Source of the DNA: Candidatus Methanoperedens sp.
GTDB lineage: Archaea; Halobacteriota; Methanosarcinia; Methanosarcinales; Methanoperedenaceae
Assembly (NCBI GenBank): GCA_028679855.1
Contig: JAJRAP010000047.1
Location: forward strand, 1-17,300
Direction of reading: 5' to 3'
Length of the DNA stretch: 17,300 bases
This document shows positions 1-7,638 of this stretch, piece after piece. The translations under genes were made by a program, and so were the position numbers. Position 1 is the first letter of the stretch. Each line of letters begins with the position of its first letter. The notes under the pieces were generated by a model, which made no database searches, was not told where the DNA came from, and saw only the letters and a list, made by a program, of their open reading frames with translations.

Positions 1-1119
1 GGCGATCCGGGCGTTGCGAAATCACAATTGCTGCGCTACGCGGTCCGGCTTGCGCCCCGGGGTATCTACACGAGCGGCAAAAGCTCGACATCCGCAGGTC
101 TTACGGCAGCCGCGGTAAAGGATGATTTCGGCGACGGCAGGTGGACGCTTGAAGCCGGGGCGCTTGTCCTTGCGGATATGGGTCTTGCGTGCGTGGACGA
201 GCTTGACAAGATGGAGGCGGACGACAGGAGTTCTATGCATGAGGCAATGGAACAGCAGACCATAAGCATCGCAAAAGCAGGCATCATGGCAACGCTTAAA
301 TCGCGCTGCGCGCTTCTTGGCGCCGCAAATCCCAAGTTCGGGAGGTTTGACAGGTACGAACCCATAGCAAAGCAGATCAACATGCCGCCTGCGCTTCTTT
401 CTCGTTTTGACCTGATATTCATTCTCACTGACGAACCCTCGGTGGAAAGGGACACAAATATAGCACAACACATACTCAAGGCTCATTATGCCGGTGAACT
501 TGCCATGAGAAAGCAGAACATAATCAATTCAGGTATATCCATGGATGAGATCACAAAAGCCATGGAGGTCATACAACCAGTAATTCAGGCAGATATGCTG
601 AGGAAATATATCGCTTACACGAAGAGGAACATCTTTCCTATTATTCAGGATGAAGCTAGAAAGCATTTGATAGACTTTTATCTGGGTCTTCGAAAACAGG
701 GGGAGGCTCCCGACGCTCCTGTCCCGGTGACAGCGAGGCAACTTGAGGCTCTCATCCGCCTGGCTGAAGCAAGCGCGCGTGTTCGCCTGAGCGACGTGAT
801 CACCCGGGATGATACAAACCGCGTCATAAGGATAGTTATGGCAAGCATGAAACAGGTAATGACTGATGAGACTGGCAGACTTGATGCAGATATTATCAAC
901 GTAGGCATGGGAAAGAGCCAGCGGGACAGGATAAAGGTATTGAAAGAGATCATAAGGGATCTCCAGGACGAGTATAAGAGCGCGGTTCCTTTAGAAGATA
1001 TTATATCCAGGGCAGAGGAATCAGGTATCAAAAAAGATACAGTTGAAGACATGATACAGAAATTAAAGACAGTCGGCGAGATACTTGAAGCAACCAACGA
1101 GAGGTTCAGGATCGTTTAA
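1..1119 (+). CDS. mcm: Replicative DNA helicase MCM, C-terminal part (5' end outside window)
   Basis: This is the AAA+ motor half of the archaeal minichromosome maintenance helicase, the hexameric 3'-5' helicase that unwinds DNA at replication forks. The frame is open from base 1, which falls inside the Walker A motif ([11 protein letters not shown]). Walker B follows ([10 protein letters not shown], about bases 184-213), then the sensor-1 asparagine in [10 protein letters not shown] and the arginine-finger segment LLSRFDLIF near base 400. The last 60 or so residues look like the usual winged-helix domain. Archaeal MCMs are around 700 residues, so roughly half is missing, cut by the window edge and not by mutation. 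No intein interrupts the visible ATPase motifs. A DUF424 gene starts one base after the stop, so mcm heads an operon with it and two coiled-coil genes. Confidence 0.97.
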   Translation, partial: GDPGVAKSQLLRYAVRLAPRGIYTSGKSSTSAGLTAAAVKDDFGDGRWTLEAGALVLADMGLACVDELDKMEADDRSSMHEAMEQQTISIAKAGIMATLKSRCALLGAANPKFGRFDRYEPIAKQINMPPALLSRFDLIFILTDEPSVERDTNIAQHILKAHYAGELAMRKQNIINSGISMDEITKAMEVIQPVIQADMLRKYIAYTKRNIFPIIQDEARKHLIDFYLGLRKQGEAPDAPVPVTARQLEALIRLAEASARVRLSDVITRDDTNRVIRIVMASMKQVMTDETGRLDADIINVGMGKSQRDRIKVLKEIIRDLQDEYKSAVPLEDIISRAEESGIKKDTVEDMIQKLKTVGEILEATNERFRIV

Positions 1120-1120
1120 T

Positions 1121-1411
1121 ATGTACATGAAGCACTACGATACGTGGGGAAAGCTTATTGTTGCGGTATGTGATAAAGAGATCATAGGGAAGAAATTCCA
1201 GGAAGGAGAGCTGACCCTCATGCTGGAAACAAGCTTCTATAAAGGCACTGAAGCATCTGAAAACGAGATAAAAGAAGCCCTTTCATGCGCTACGATAGCA
1301 AATATCGCAGGGGAAAAAGCTATTGCATGTGCAGTAGAATGTGAGTGTGTCGACCCTGACATAATTATATTTATCGAGGGTATCCCTCATGCTCAGATGG
1401 TACGAATATGA
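1121..1411 (+). CDS. DUF424 family protein
   Basis: A 96-residue conserved archaeal protein that I place in the DUF424 family from its size and sequence (KLIVAVCDKEIIGKKF near the start, VDPDIIIFIEGIPHAQMVRI at the end). No enzymatic role is established for this family. The ATG at 1121 lies one base after the mcm stop; the frame can be extended to 1085 with a non-ATG start, but that would overlap mcm, and an AGGATCG stretch lies just ahead of 1121. A second ATG two codons later is also possible. Its stop overlaps the next start as ATGA, implying translational coupling. A cluster of cysteines (ACAVECEC) sits in the second half. Placement between mcm and coiled-coil genes hints at DNA replication or information processing, which is inference only. 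Confidence 0.8.
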   Translation: MYMKHYDTWGKLIVAVCDKEIIGKKFQEGELTLMLETSFYKGTEASENEIKEALSCATIANIAGEKAIACAVECECVDPDIIIFIEGIPHAQMVRI

Positions 1412-2064
1412 TTGAAATAATAGACAACAGCAGATTGATAGAACTGGTATTAGAAAAACATAAAAAGCTTCTTGAAACATACGGCTGTGAATTTTCAGAA
1501 ATTGAAAGCAAATTCAACATGCTCAAGCAGCAGTCTGATGCAGTTAAGAAAGAAATTGATTCGATGGGATCAAGGATCGAAGTTCTTAATGAAAAATATC
1601 ATCTGCTTTTCTACCAGGCAAAAAAACAAAGAGAAGATACTCTTAATGAATTGTTAGAAAAGATGCGCCATAGTAAAGCAGCGAACATGCAGGACGTAAT
1701 GCGGTTTACTGGCAGGATAGAAGAGTTAGAGAAAAAACTTCAGAACTCAAAACATATTGAAGATGAGGAAAAGAGCATAGCTGAACTAATAAAACTGCTT
1801 TATGAGATCGAGTCAGCAGGAAAGAAAGCCGGGATAATGATCACATGCAAAGGGATCATTGATAAATTAAATGATGCAAATTCTTCACACAGGGAATTGC
1901 TTTCACTTCAGGATAAACCCAAACAGCATGCTGAATCTTTATCGGATTATAATCGGCAGAAAAACGAGGTCGAAGTACGATTTAACTGGTTGAAGCACAG
2001 GATAGAGAGCCATAATAATGCACTTGCTCACTGGGAAAAACAAAGAGGAGTGGTAGCAGTATGA
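1408..2064 (+). CDS. Coiled-coil protein of the mcm operon (first of two)
   Basis: A 218-residue, highly charged protein made almost entirely of predicted long helices rich in Lys, Glu, Gln and Leu in heptad-like spacing, with no signal peptide, membrane segment or recognisable catalytic motif. I do not recognise a named family. Its start overlaps the DUF424 stop (ATGA at 1408-1411) and its stop overlaps the next start (ATGA at 2061-2064), so all three products are probably made in fixed proportion from the mcm transcript. A structural or scaffolding role, perhaps pairing with the second coiled-coil protein, is the simplest reading but is inference. Two isolated cysteines (near residues 27 and 147) do not form a metal motif. 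Confidence 0.85.
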   Translation: MIEIIDNSRLIELVLEKHKKLLETYGCEFSEIESKFNMLKQQSDAVKKEIDSMGSRIEVLNEKYHLLFYQAKKQREDTLNELLEKMRHSKAANMQDVMRFTGRIEELEKKLQNSKHIEDEEKSIAELIKLLYEIESAGKKAGIMITCKGIIDKLNDANSSHRELLSLQDKPKQHAESLSDYNRQKNEVEVRFNWLKHRIESHNNALAHWEKQRGVVAV

Positions 2065-2987
2065 CCGAGCAAGAAAATCTACCCAAACTTTCAGAACGGG
2101 AATTAAAAGATAAGATCAATCAATTAAGGCAAAGGCTTGAGCAGAACGAGAGGGAACTTAAAACGATTTTCAGGGATATCTCTCTCCACAATGAGGGTGG
2201 ACAGGATCTAAAAGCCAAGCGTGATGGATTGAACGCTCACGTAAAAGAGCATTCATCTAAAGCCGCTGAACTGCGAAAAAAGCGCGATGAGACGAACTCA
2301 AAGATCGCTGAATTAAAAACCATGAGGGATAATCTCAGGGGTAAAGGAAAGGAGTTCAGTGAAAAGATCGGAGAACTTAAGAAAACGCGCGACGAATTAA
2401 ATACAACAGCAAGAGGGCGGCTTGAGACTCTTGAGAAGGCGTACACCGATGAACTTAACATCTTTTTGAATGCAGATATCCCACTTGAGCATGAGTTAAA
2501 TGTGTATAATCGCCTGCTGGAGCTTAGCCAGAGGCTTGAAGCCACGAAAAAAGCCAATGTAGTCCACGGCGAGATCACTGTTGAGTATGACCGGGCAAAA
2601 GAGATATATACTGACTTAGATTCCCTGCACGCCCAGATACAGACGCTTGCGCAGGAGTCACAGAAGTACCATGAGGAAATGATCAAGATATATAATGAGA
2701 TTGATACGCTGCGCAAAGAAGCTGATTCATATCATGCTCAGTTGTCTGAAAAATTCAAGAGCATATCGCCTCTCAGGAAGAAAATAGGCGTTCTGAAGAC
2801 TGAAATGCCAAAGCTCAGGGATGAACTGGGGGTTTATCTTGAGCAGATGAAGGGCTATCAATTAGCCAGGGATGAGCAGAAGAACGAAGGAAAGCGGGAG
2901 CAGGCAAAGGAAAAATTGAACAAGAAAGGGCGCCTGAGCCTTGATGAGTTCAGGATCCTTGTTGAGAGCAAGGATATCAAGCTTTAG
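2061..2987 (+). CDS. Long coiled-coil protein, COG1340-like (second of two)
   Basis: A 308-residue protein that is coiled coil for nearly its whole length: repeated LRKKRDE, LKTMRDN and LKKTRDE-type heptads from about residue 10 to 120, a less charged middle segment (about 125-165), and a second coiled coil to about residue 285. It ends in a short conserved-looking tail, KKGRLSLDEFRILVES, typical of the archaeal COG1340 coiled-coil proteins, whose function is unknown. There is no membrane segment, hinge or ATPase motif, so it is not a complete SMC or Rad50 protein. Translation is coupled to the preceding coiled-coil gene by ATGA. Cotranscription with mcm suggests a role near replication or chromosome organisation; that is context, not proof. 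Confidence 0.85.
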   Translation: MTEQENLPKLSERELKDKINQLRQRLEQNERELKTIFRDISLHNEGGQDLKAKRDGLNAHVKEHSSKAAELRKKRDETNSKIAELKTMRDNLRGKGKEFSEKIGELKKTRDELNTTARGRLETLEKAYTDELNIFLNADIPLEHELNVYNRLLELSQRLEATKKANVVHGEITVEYDRAKEIYTDLDSLHAQIQTLAQESQKYHEEMIKIYNEIDTLRKEADSYHAQLSEKFKSISPLRKKIGVLKTEMPKLRDELGVYLEQMKGYQLARDEQKNEGKREQAKEKLNKKGRLSLDEFRILVESKDIKL

Positions 2988-3134
2988 ACCATACGCCTGT
3001 GGTTTTTCCAATATGCATTTTTCGACCCCCTCAATGATATCTTCCACGCTGTGTCCTCTGTGTATCAAATCAAGTATCCTCTGGCTTCCTGACTGACCGC
3101 CAAGCGAGAGCGTAGTGTTTGCACAGTAAAGCAA
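2988..3134 (-). pseudogene. Fragment of a B12-binding/radical SAM protein (MJ_1487-type), degraded
   Basis: Read on the minus strand, this stretch encodes ANTTLSLGGQSGSQRILDL followed by IHRGHSVEDIIEGVEKC. That is the very conserved (G)GQSGS-R-L--IHRGH-VED block found inside radical SAM proteins of the B12-binding MJ_1487 type. Nothing else of such a protein is present: the SAM [4Fe-4S] CxxxCxxC motif is absent, a stop lies just upstream in frame, and downstream the frame runs into the antisense of the coiled-coil gene. It has no ATG. About 45 codons therefore survive from a gene of several hundred. The absence of stops inside the block suggests recent loss or a small insertion. Confidence 0.7.
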
Positions 3135-3138
3135 TCAA

Positions 3139-3165
3139 TTTATATCAACCATGCTTAATTAAGCA
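3139..3165 (+). promoter_or_regulatory. TATA box and 14-bp perfect palindrome upstream of the nucleotidyltransferase gene
   Basis: A TATA-like element (ATTTATATC, 3138-3146) lies about 26 bp before the ATG at 3169, so the transcript is probably leaderless or nearly so. Between them, at 3152-3165, is the perfect palindrome TGCTTAATTAAGCA. A dimeric protein bound there would sit between the TATA box and the start site and would block initiation, so it is a candidate repressor operator. Confidence 0.5.
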
Positions 3166-3168
3166 GCA

Positions 3169-4095
3169 ATGTTCAAAACAAGGCTTCGCGATTTTATAAT
3201 TACCGATGACGACTGGATATTCGCAGTCGCTGATTACTGCCATGATGAGGGTGTTCGTTCGATCCTGAGATATGTTCCAGACCCCAATGGTTCAAGAGGC
3301 GTGCAGAAAAAATACCGCAAGTTCGACTTTGACGACTCATTCAAGTTCATGAAAACTGCCCGTCCTGAATGGGTAAAGGATGTCCACGTCATACCCTGGG
3401 AACACGTCAAACACCTACTTGCTCCTGATAAAAAACTGCCAATTATCGCAAAGGAGAACAGGAAAGTCAGGGACATTGTGAAAACTCTCAAGACTGGCGT
3501 ATCCCTGGACAAAATGGGAGTTACTGGTTCGCTCCTTTCAGGTCTTCAGAATGAATCATCAGATATTGATTTTATCGTGTACGGAAGCTCATGGTTCACC
3601 GCGCGGGACATTTTGGCGCAGGCAAAAGAGAAAAAAGATCCTATCACCGAAATAAGTGAGGAGATGTGGCATGAGATATATAATAAGCGCAGACCTGAGC
3701 TGTCCTTTGACGAATTCCGTGTTCATGAATGCAGGAAGGGGAACAGGGGTATGGTGGATGGGACATATTTTGACCTCCTGTATGTGAGGGACTGGGAGGA
3801 TATCGCACCCTGCGAGAGGGGAGTGAATATTGGTCCAGCTACCATTGAAGCTACAGTCACAAATGCTGATTTTTCGTTTGACAGCCCCGCGATCTATAAA
3901 ATAGACCATCCTGAAATAAGCTATTTGCTCTCCTATACGCATACTTATGCAGGGCAGGCGCTGGTCGGTGAGATGATCGAGGCGCGCGGGATGGTCGAGG
4001 CGCTGGGGGACATTAAAAGGCTTGTGGTCGGGACAACGAGAGAACCAAAAGGAGAATGGATACGCTCGCTAACATTGCTTGAGAATGATTTTTAA
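3169..4095 (+). CDS. Predicted nucleotidyltransferase (COG1665-like)
   Basis: A 308-residue soluble protein with a nucleotidyltransferase signature in its middle: G120-S121 (GVTGSLLSGL) followed by the DID pair D132/D134 in SSDIDFIVYGS, and a likely third metal-binding aspartate at D202 in TYFDLLYV. This is the GS-x10-DxD-...-D arrangement of the DNA polymerase beta-like superfamily, so the metal site looks intact. The N-terminal 110 residues and the C-terminal part belong to a conserved archaeal family (COG1665-like) whose substrate is unknown. It stands alone, after a gene relic and before an opposing tRNA gene. The start is set by the ATG at 3169 about 26 bp downstream of a TATA box. Whether it acts on RNA, protein or a small molecule cannot be told from sequence. 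Confidence 0.85.
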   Translation: MFKTRLRDFIITDDDWIFAVADYCHDEGVRSILRYVPDPNGSRGVQKKYRKFDFDDSFKFMKTARPEWVKDVHVIPWEHVKHLLAPDKKLPIIAKENRKVRDIVKTLKTGVSLDKMGVTGSLLSGLQNESSDIDFIVYGSSWFTARDILAQAKEKKDPITEISEEMWHEIYNKRRPELSFDEFRVHECRKGNRGMVDGTYFDLLYVRDWEDIAPCERGVNIGPATIEATVTNADFSFDSPAIYKIDHPEISYLLSYTHTYAGQALVGEMIEARGMVEALGDIKRLVVGTTREPKGEWIRSLTLLENDF

Positions 4096-4150
4096 ACCTT
4101 AACTCAGACAATTTAGGGAATAATTATTAAGAATACTGCTATAATTATAA

Positions 4151-4224
4151 TGGGCCCGCGGAGACTCGAACTCCGGATCTCCGCTGTGTAAGAGCGACGT
4201 CATAGCCGACTAGACCACGGGCCC
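4151..4224 (-). tRNA. tRNA-Val (anticodon UAC)
   Basis: On the minus strand the 74-nt sequence folds as a full cloverleaf: acceptor GGGCCCG/CGGGCCC with discriminator A, D arm with the archaeal valine pattern GGTCTAGTC, anticodon stem TCGCT/AGCGG (one T-G pair) with loop CTTACAC, and T arm CGGAG-TTCGAGT-CTCCG. Loop positions 34-36 are TAC, so it reads GUA and related valine codons. There is no intron and CCA is not encoded. The downstream side is A/T rich, which would serve as a terminator. Confidence 0.97.
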
Positions 4225-4250
4225 AGCCCTGGCTTAAATGTCGTTTGGTG

Positions 4251-4260
4251 TATATAGTTT
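4251..4260 (-). promoter_or_regulatory. TATA box of tRNA-Val
   Basis: AAACTATATA on the minus strand is centred about 30 bp upstream of the mature tRNA 5' end, the expected place for an archaeal TATA box with a start site a few bases ahead of the tRNA. Confidence 0.65.
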
Positions 4261-4292
4261 TTGTCTGTTTTAAAGAAGTTTTCGAAACAGCA

Positions 4293-4302
4293 AGTTTTAA
4301 AT
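4293..4302 (+). promoter_or_regulatory. TATA box of the PPC/DUF296 gene
   Basis: AGTTTTAAAT is centred about 26 bp upstream of the ATG at 4324. This supports that ATG as the start with a leaderless transcript, in preference to an upstream TTG at 4261 in the same frame. Confidence 0.5.
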
Positions 4303-4323
4303 TTGTCAAGATGTACTCTGTGT

Positions 4324-4773
4324 ATGGATTATCGCAAGGGTTCAATTGGTCGGATATTTGTGGCAAGGATCGATCACGGTGAAGACCTGTTGAAAGAGCT
4401 GAACGGGCTTGCTGTCAGAGAAGACATAAGGTCAGCCTTTTTCATGATACTGGGCGCGGCAGGGAAAGCACAACTGGTCACAGGACCTAAGGAAAAGTCT
4501 GTTCCTCCCGTAACAGTATGGTCTGCATTCGACGACGTGCGCGAGATAGTGGGCGCAGGGAACATATTCCTTGAGAACGGGGCGCCAAAGATACACCTGC
4601 ATGCGGTTGCGGGAAATAGCAGGGGGCTTACGATGGGGTGCATCAGGAAAGAAGCGGAAGCATTCATGGTGCTTGAGGTTTTCATAATCGAGACTGATAT
4701 AAAAGCGGAGAGAGTGGTAAATGAGAAGATGGGTTTTTCACCGATAACTTTCCTGTCGAAAATCGATCAGTAG
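4324..4773 (+). CDS. PPC (DUF296) domain protein
   Basis: A 149-residue protein made of a single PPC domain (plants and prokaryotes conserved, DUF296). In plants this domain follows AT-hooks in nuclear proteins; in prokaryotes it stands alone, forms trimers and has no firmly assigned function. Family features visible here are IFVARIDHGEDLLKEL at the start, FFMILGAAGKAQL, and the conserved PKIHLHAVAG segment; H18, H91 and H93 are the likely metal-coordinating histidines of the family. There is no AT-hook. A further 21 codons in frame upstream are excluded because a TATA box lies within them, 26 bp before the ATG at 4324. The gene ends overlapping the convergent RNase P gene by 7 bp. Confidence 0.85.
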   Translation: MDYRKGSIGRIFVARIDHGEDLLKELNGLAVREDIRSAFFMILGAAGKAQLVTGPKEKSVPPVTVWSAFDDVREIVGAGNIFLENGAPKIHLHAVAGNSRGLTMGCIRKEAEAFMVLEVFIIETDIKAERVVNEKMGFSPITFLSKIDQ

Positions 4774-5066
4774 GGTTTGCGCATCTGTTTTCCGCACGCA
4801 AGGCACGTTGTAGTAATATGCGTCCCCTGAAGCCTTGTGCGCGCCGTAGTGCCCTGGACTAAATATGAGTGGCAGTGCCTGCAAATCCGATGTTTGAGCT
4901 CTCCTGGAATCCTGACACGGTATCTCATCCCGATGCGTCTTGCAAGCTGCACGTACCTGTCGCTGCGCTCAGGATGCATCTTGAATTCAATATCTGCAAG
5001 CTCGAAAAGCCGCAGGATGCGCTCATATGCCATGTCCTTGGCCCAACTTTTCTGTTTTTTGCGCAT
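4767..5066 (-). CDS. rnp4: Ribonuclease P protein component 4 (Rpp21 family)
   Basis: A 99-residue basic protein matching archaeal RNase P component 4, the Rpp21/Rpr2-like zinc-ribbon subunit that works with Rpp29 and the RNase P RNA in 5' maturation of pre-tRNAs. The N-terminal half is helical and basic (AYERILRLFELADIEF), as in the family; the C-terminal half carries the zinc ribbon with C62-x2-C65 (CRHC) and C88-x2-C91 (CLAC), and RARxRIPGE-like basic residues before it (MRYRVRIPGELKHRICRHC). Its length is normal for archaea. The ATG at 5066 is followed by a lysine- and arginine-rich start. It is convergent with the PPC gene (7-bp overlap of stops) and divergent from the next gene, so it is probably transcribed alone. 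Confidence 0.93.
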   Translation of the reverse strand: MRKKQKSWAKDMAYERILRLFELADIEFKMHPERSDRYVQLARRIGMRYRVRIPGELKHRICRHCHSYLVQGTTARTRLQGTHITTTCLACGKQMRKPY

Positions 5067-5117
5067 GGCGGGGTAATTGCCGGAAGGTTACAAATAGGTA
5101 TGGGCTGAATAATCGAT

Positions 5118-5129
5118 GCTTTTATATTT
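5118..5129 (+). promoter_or_regulatory. TATA box of the 219-aa unknown gene
   Basis: GCTTTTATATTT lies 25-28 bp upstream of the ATG at 5152. An ATG at 5116 in the same frame would place this element inside the coding region, which argues for 5152 as the real start. An AAGGA seven bases before 5152 could also act as a ribosome binding site. Confidence 0.5.
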
Positions 5130-5151
5130 CTTCGAGCATAAGGATTGGAAC

Positions 5152-5811
5152 ATGGCAGAATTAGGAAAGATCGAGAAACCGGAAGCAGGAAGCTTCAAAG
5201 AAAATCGAAAACTATTCGTGGTGCCAACACTTCCTTTTGAAGAGATTGCTCTTGAAATGCATATCGATAAAGCAAAGGTTGAGCGGTTCTGGGGCGAAGT
5301 GAGGGAAAAGATAGAATATTTCAGGTCAACATACGGCAATATTAGCGAACTTTACATTGAAGGCATCGAAGAGCATGAGGGAAAGGGCATTGAATTTCTT
5401 GAAAAATTCGGGAAAGAGAGCAACCATTACAAATTAATGAAGTCACTGGTCGATTCAGGCGTCAGGCTTAATGTGATCGATAAAGCAGATTATCTCAGGC
5501 AGGCAAAGCTCCTTTTCGATGAATATTCAAAATCCTTCTCTCCTGAGACCATAGAGCTCCACAAGGGTTTCTACGGCAAGGACATTGATTTTGAGAAATG
5601 GAGGGAATACCTGGTGAAAAAGTTACAGGAGGTACAGGGCATGATAGGAAAACATGCGACAGGAATAATAAGCGAACTTCCTGAGAATACAAATGGGATT
5701 CTTATATTCACGGATGGACGACCATTAGAATACCCTCCTGGCATCGATGTATTCCAGATAAGACCTCCTGCTTTTGATGAACTGGCAAAGTTGTTAAGGG
5801 ATATGGCGTGA
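5152..5811 (+). CDS. Conserved-looking hypothetical protein, 219 aa
   Basis: I do not recognise this family. The product is a soluble, charged protein without a signal peptide, membrane segment or cysteines. The sequence alternates an early hydrophobic stretch (KLFVVPTLPFEEIALEM, about residues 20-36), a long helical middle (about 40-180) containing several acidic patches, and a C-terminal alpha/beta-like ending with GILIFTDGRPLEYPPGIDVF. The alternation of short hydrophobic strands with helices in the last 50 residues suggests a Rossmann-like closing segment, but no nucleotide-binding motif is visible. The next gene, an EamA-type membrane protein, starts 39 bp later with its own TATA-like element, so the two are not clearly one operon. 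Confidence 0.8.
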   Translation: MAELGKIEKPEAGSFKENRKLFVVPTLPFEEIALEMHIDKAKVERFWGEVREKIEYFRSTYGNISELYIEGIEEHEGKGIEFLEKFGKESNHYKLMKSLVDSGVRLNVIDKADYLRQAKLLFDEYSKSFSPETIELHKGFYGKDIDFEKWREYLVKKLQEVQGMIGKHATGIISELPENTNGILIFTDGRPLEYPPGIDVFQIRPPAFDELAKLLRDMA

Positions 5812-5850
5812 AGTAATCTTTATCACATTACGGGTTCTTCTGTCTATTCT

Positions 5851-6270
5851 ATGAACTGGATCTTTTATGCTGTAGCATGTGTAATCCTTTACGGGATCAT
5901 GCAATTCTTTATCAAACTATCATCCACTGGCAACAATCCTGTTGCATCCTCGATGGTTTTTATTACAGTTCAGTTTATAGCGCAGATGCTACTGGGTGCG
6001 TATTTTATCACGAAAAGCGATTTCAATATGGATATGAGCAGCATAAAATATGGGATCGTGGGAGGTATTGCGGCTGCTGTTGCGACCATCATTTTCTTCC
6101 TTGCGCTTGAGAGCGGTCCATTATCAAAGGTTTCGCCAATAGTGAATATGAGCCTGCTTGTAAGCGTGTTGCTGGGTGTTATTCTTTTAAAGGAAGCAGT
6201 TAACATAAGGATCGCGGCAGGAGTTGTTTTTGCTATTGCGAGCATATTCCTGCTCACGAACGGGAATTGA
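5851..6270 (+). CDS. EamA-like (DMT superfamily) membrane protein, single domain
   Basis: A 139-residue integral membrane protein with about four or five hydrophobic helices (residues roughly 2-18, 32-52, 66-87, 91-110 and 118-135). It matches one EamA repeat of the drug/metabolite transporter superfamily, including the typical ALESGPLSKVSPIVNMSLL segment and the closing LGVILLKEAVNIRIAAGVV. Most DMT transporters have two such repeats (about 300 residues); half-size members like this are thought to work as dimers. The substrate is unknown. The ATG at 5851 is about 28 bp after a TTTATC TATA-like element (5819-5824), suggesting a leaderless transcript of its own. Confidence 0.85.
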   Translation: MNWIFYAVACVILYGIMQFFIKLSSTGNNPVASSMVFITVQFIAQMLLGAYFITKSDFNMDMSSIKYGIVGGIAAAVATIIFFLALESGPLSKVSPIVNMSLLVSVLLGVILLKEAVNIRIAAGVVFAIASIFLLTNGN

Positions 6271-6294
6271 AAATCAACTTTACTTGCTCTAAAT

Positions 6295-6323
6295 TCAATT
6301 TAATTGATTGAACACCTTTATCT
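6295..6323 (+). promoter_or_regulatory. thiC upstream region: inverted repeat and TATA-like element
   Basis: The inverted repeat TCAATT-T-AATTGA (6295-6307) sits just ahead of a TATA-like CTTTATCT (6316-6323), which itself is about 38 bp before the thiC ATG. No TPP riboswitch core could be found in the 87-bp gap, so if thiC responds to thiamine it is more likely through a DNA-binding repressor, for which the repeat is a candidate site. A/T-rich palindromes arise easily by chance. Confidence 0.3.
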
Positions 6324-6357
6324 ATGATCGCATCCCTCCAAAAGCCCGGTAATACTT

Positions 6358-7638
6358 ATGAGCCTTATCGCAGAAGCAAAAAAAGGCAACCTGACAGAAG
6401 AAATGAAACAGGTTGCAGCGCAAGAAAGAGTCGACCCAGAATTCGTGCGCCGCGGGATAGAAAGCGGCAGGATAGTAATCCCTGTGAGCCCGTACAGATA
6501 TACAAAACCTTGTGGAATAGGAAAAGGGCTTCGCACCAAAGTGAACGCATCCATCGGAACGTCCTCTGACATAGTGGATATCGATATGGAGATAGAAAAG
6601 GCAAGGGTCGCTGAAGCAACGGGCGCAGATACGCTCATGGAACTTTCAACAGGCGGGGATTTTTATGAGATAAGGAAAAAAGTCATCGAGTCCACTACTC
6701 TTTCAGTTGGAAGCGTGCCGCTTTACCAGGCTTTCATAGAGGCGATCCGAAAATACGGAAGCACAGTTGACATGAAAGAAGATGAACTCTTCAGGATAAC
6801 GGCAGAACAGGCAAAGCTGGGGACGAATTTCATGGCAATACATACTGGTATCAATCTCATTACAGTGGAACGGCTCAAGAACCAGGGGCGTTTCGGGGGA
6901 TTATGCTCCCGCGGCGGGGCGTTCATGACAGCCTGGATGCTGCATAACGAGAAGGAGAATCCGCTGTACAGCGAGTTCGATTACCTCCTTGAAATCATGA
7001 AAGAACACGAAGTGACCCTGAGCATGGGTAATGGCATGCGCGCCGGGGCGATACACGATTCCACAGACCGGGCCCAGATACAGGAACTGATAATGAATTC
7101 CGAGCTTTCTGACAGGGCGCATGAGGCAGGCGTGCAGACCATCGTGGAGGGACCGGGACACATACCGATAGATGAGATAGACGCCAACGTGAAGCTCATG
7201 AAACGGTTGAGCGGCGAGAAGCCGTTCTATATGCTGGGACCGCTTGTTACGGACATTGCGCCAGGATATGACCACATAGTCGCAGCCATAGGCGCATCTC
7301 TATCGAGTGCTTACGGCGCGGATTTTATATGCTACGTGACGCCTGCGGAGCACCTTGCTCTCCCTAATGTGGATGATGTGAGGCAGGGCGTGATAACTGC
7401 AAGGATAGCGGCGCATATAGGCGACATGGTCAAGAACAACGATAGGGAAAAAGACCTCGACATGGGACGCGCAAGGCGCGACCTGCAGTGGGACAGGATG
7501 TACGAGCTTGCTATCGATCCTGTTCATGCAAGAGCGGTCAGGGACAGCCGTTCACCAGAGGATTCTGAAGCATGCACCATGTGTGGGAATTACTGTGCGC
7601 TAAAGATCGTGAAGCAGAATTTCAATTTTGAGAGATAA
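6358..7638 (+). CDS. thiC: Phosphomethylpyrimidine synthase ThiC
   Basis: The 426-residue product is the radical-SAM enzyme that rearranges aminoimidazole ribotide into hydroxymethylpyrimidine phosphate in thiamine synthesis. Family motifs run the full length: [88 protein letters not shown] and [12 protein letters not shown]. The C-terminal iron-sulfur cluster motif is CTMCGNYC (C406, C409, C413), that is CX2CX3C, one residue shorter than the CX2CX4C of bacterial and plant ThiC. Its length is normal for archaea, which lack the bacterial N-terminal extension. The ThiC paralogue BzaF, which makes hydroxybenzimidazole for cobamides, is related closely enough that a paralogue assignment is a minor alternative. 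The gene stands alone. Confidence 0.93.
   Translation: MSLIAEAKKGNLTEEMKQVAAQERVDPEFVRRGIESGRIVIPVSPYRYTKPCGIGKGLRTKVNASIGTSSDIVDIDMEIEKARVAEATGADTLMELSTGGDFYEIRKKVIESTTLSVGSVPLYQAFIEAIRKYGSTVDMKEDELFRITAEQAKLGTNFMAIHTGINLITVERLKNQGRFGGLCSRGGAFMTAWMLHNEKENPLYSEFDYLLEIMKEHEVTLSMGNGMRAGAIHDSTDRAQIQELIMNSELSDRAHEAGVQTIVEGPGHIPIDEIDANVKLMKRLSGEKPFYMLGPLVTDIAPGYDHIVAAIGASLSSAYGADFICYVTPAEHLALPNVDDVRQGVITARIAAHIGDMVKNNDREKDLDMGRARRDLQWDRMYELAIDPVHARAVRDSRSPEDSEACTMCGNYCALKIVKQNFNFER

Noticed and set aside
2061..2987. SMC or Rad50 protein
   Set aside because: There is coiled coil throughout but no Walker A, Walker B, signature or hinge.
4145..4366. A 73-residue minus-strand open frame across the tRNA and its flank
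   Set aside because: It is the translation of the tRNA-Val gene and its upstream flank; such peptides are a well-known artefact of tRNA sequences.
6271..6357. TPP riboswitch ahead of thiC
   Set aside because: The 87-bp gap is A/T rich and lacks the CUGAGA and other conserved blocks of a TPP aptamer.
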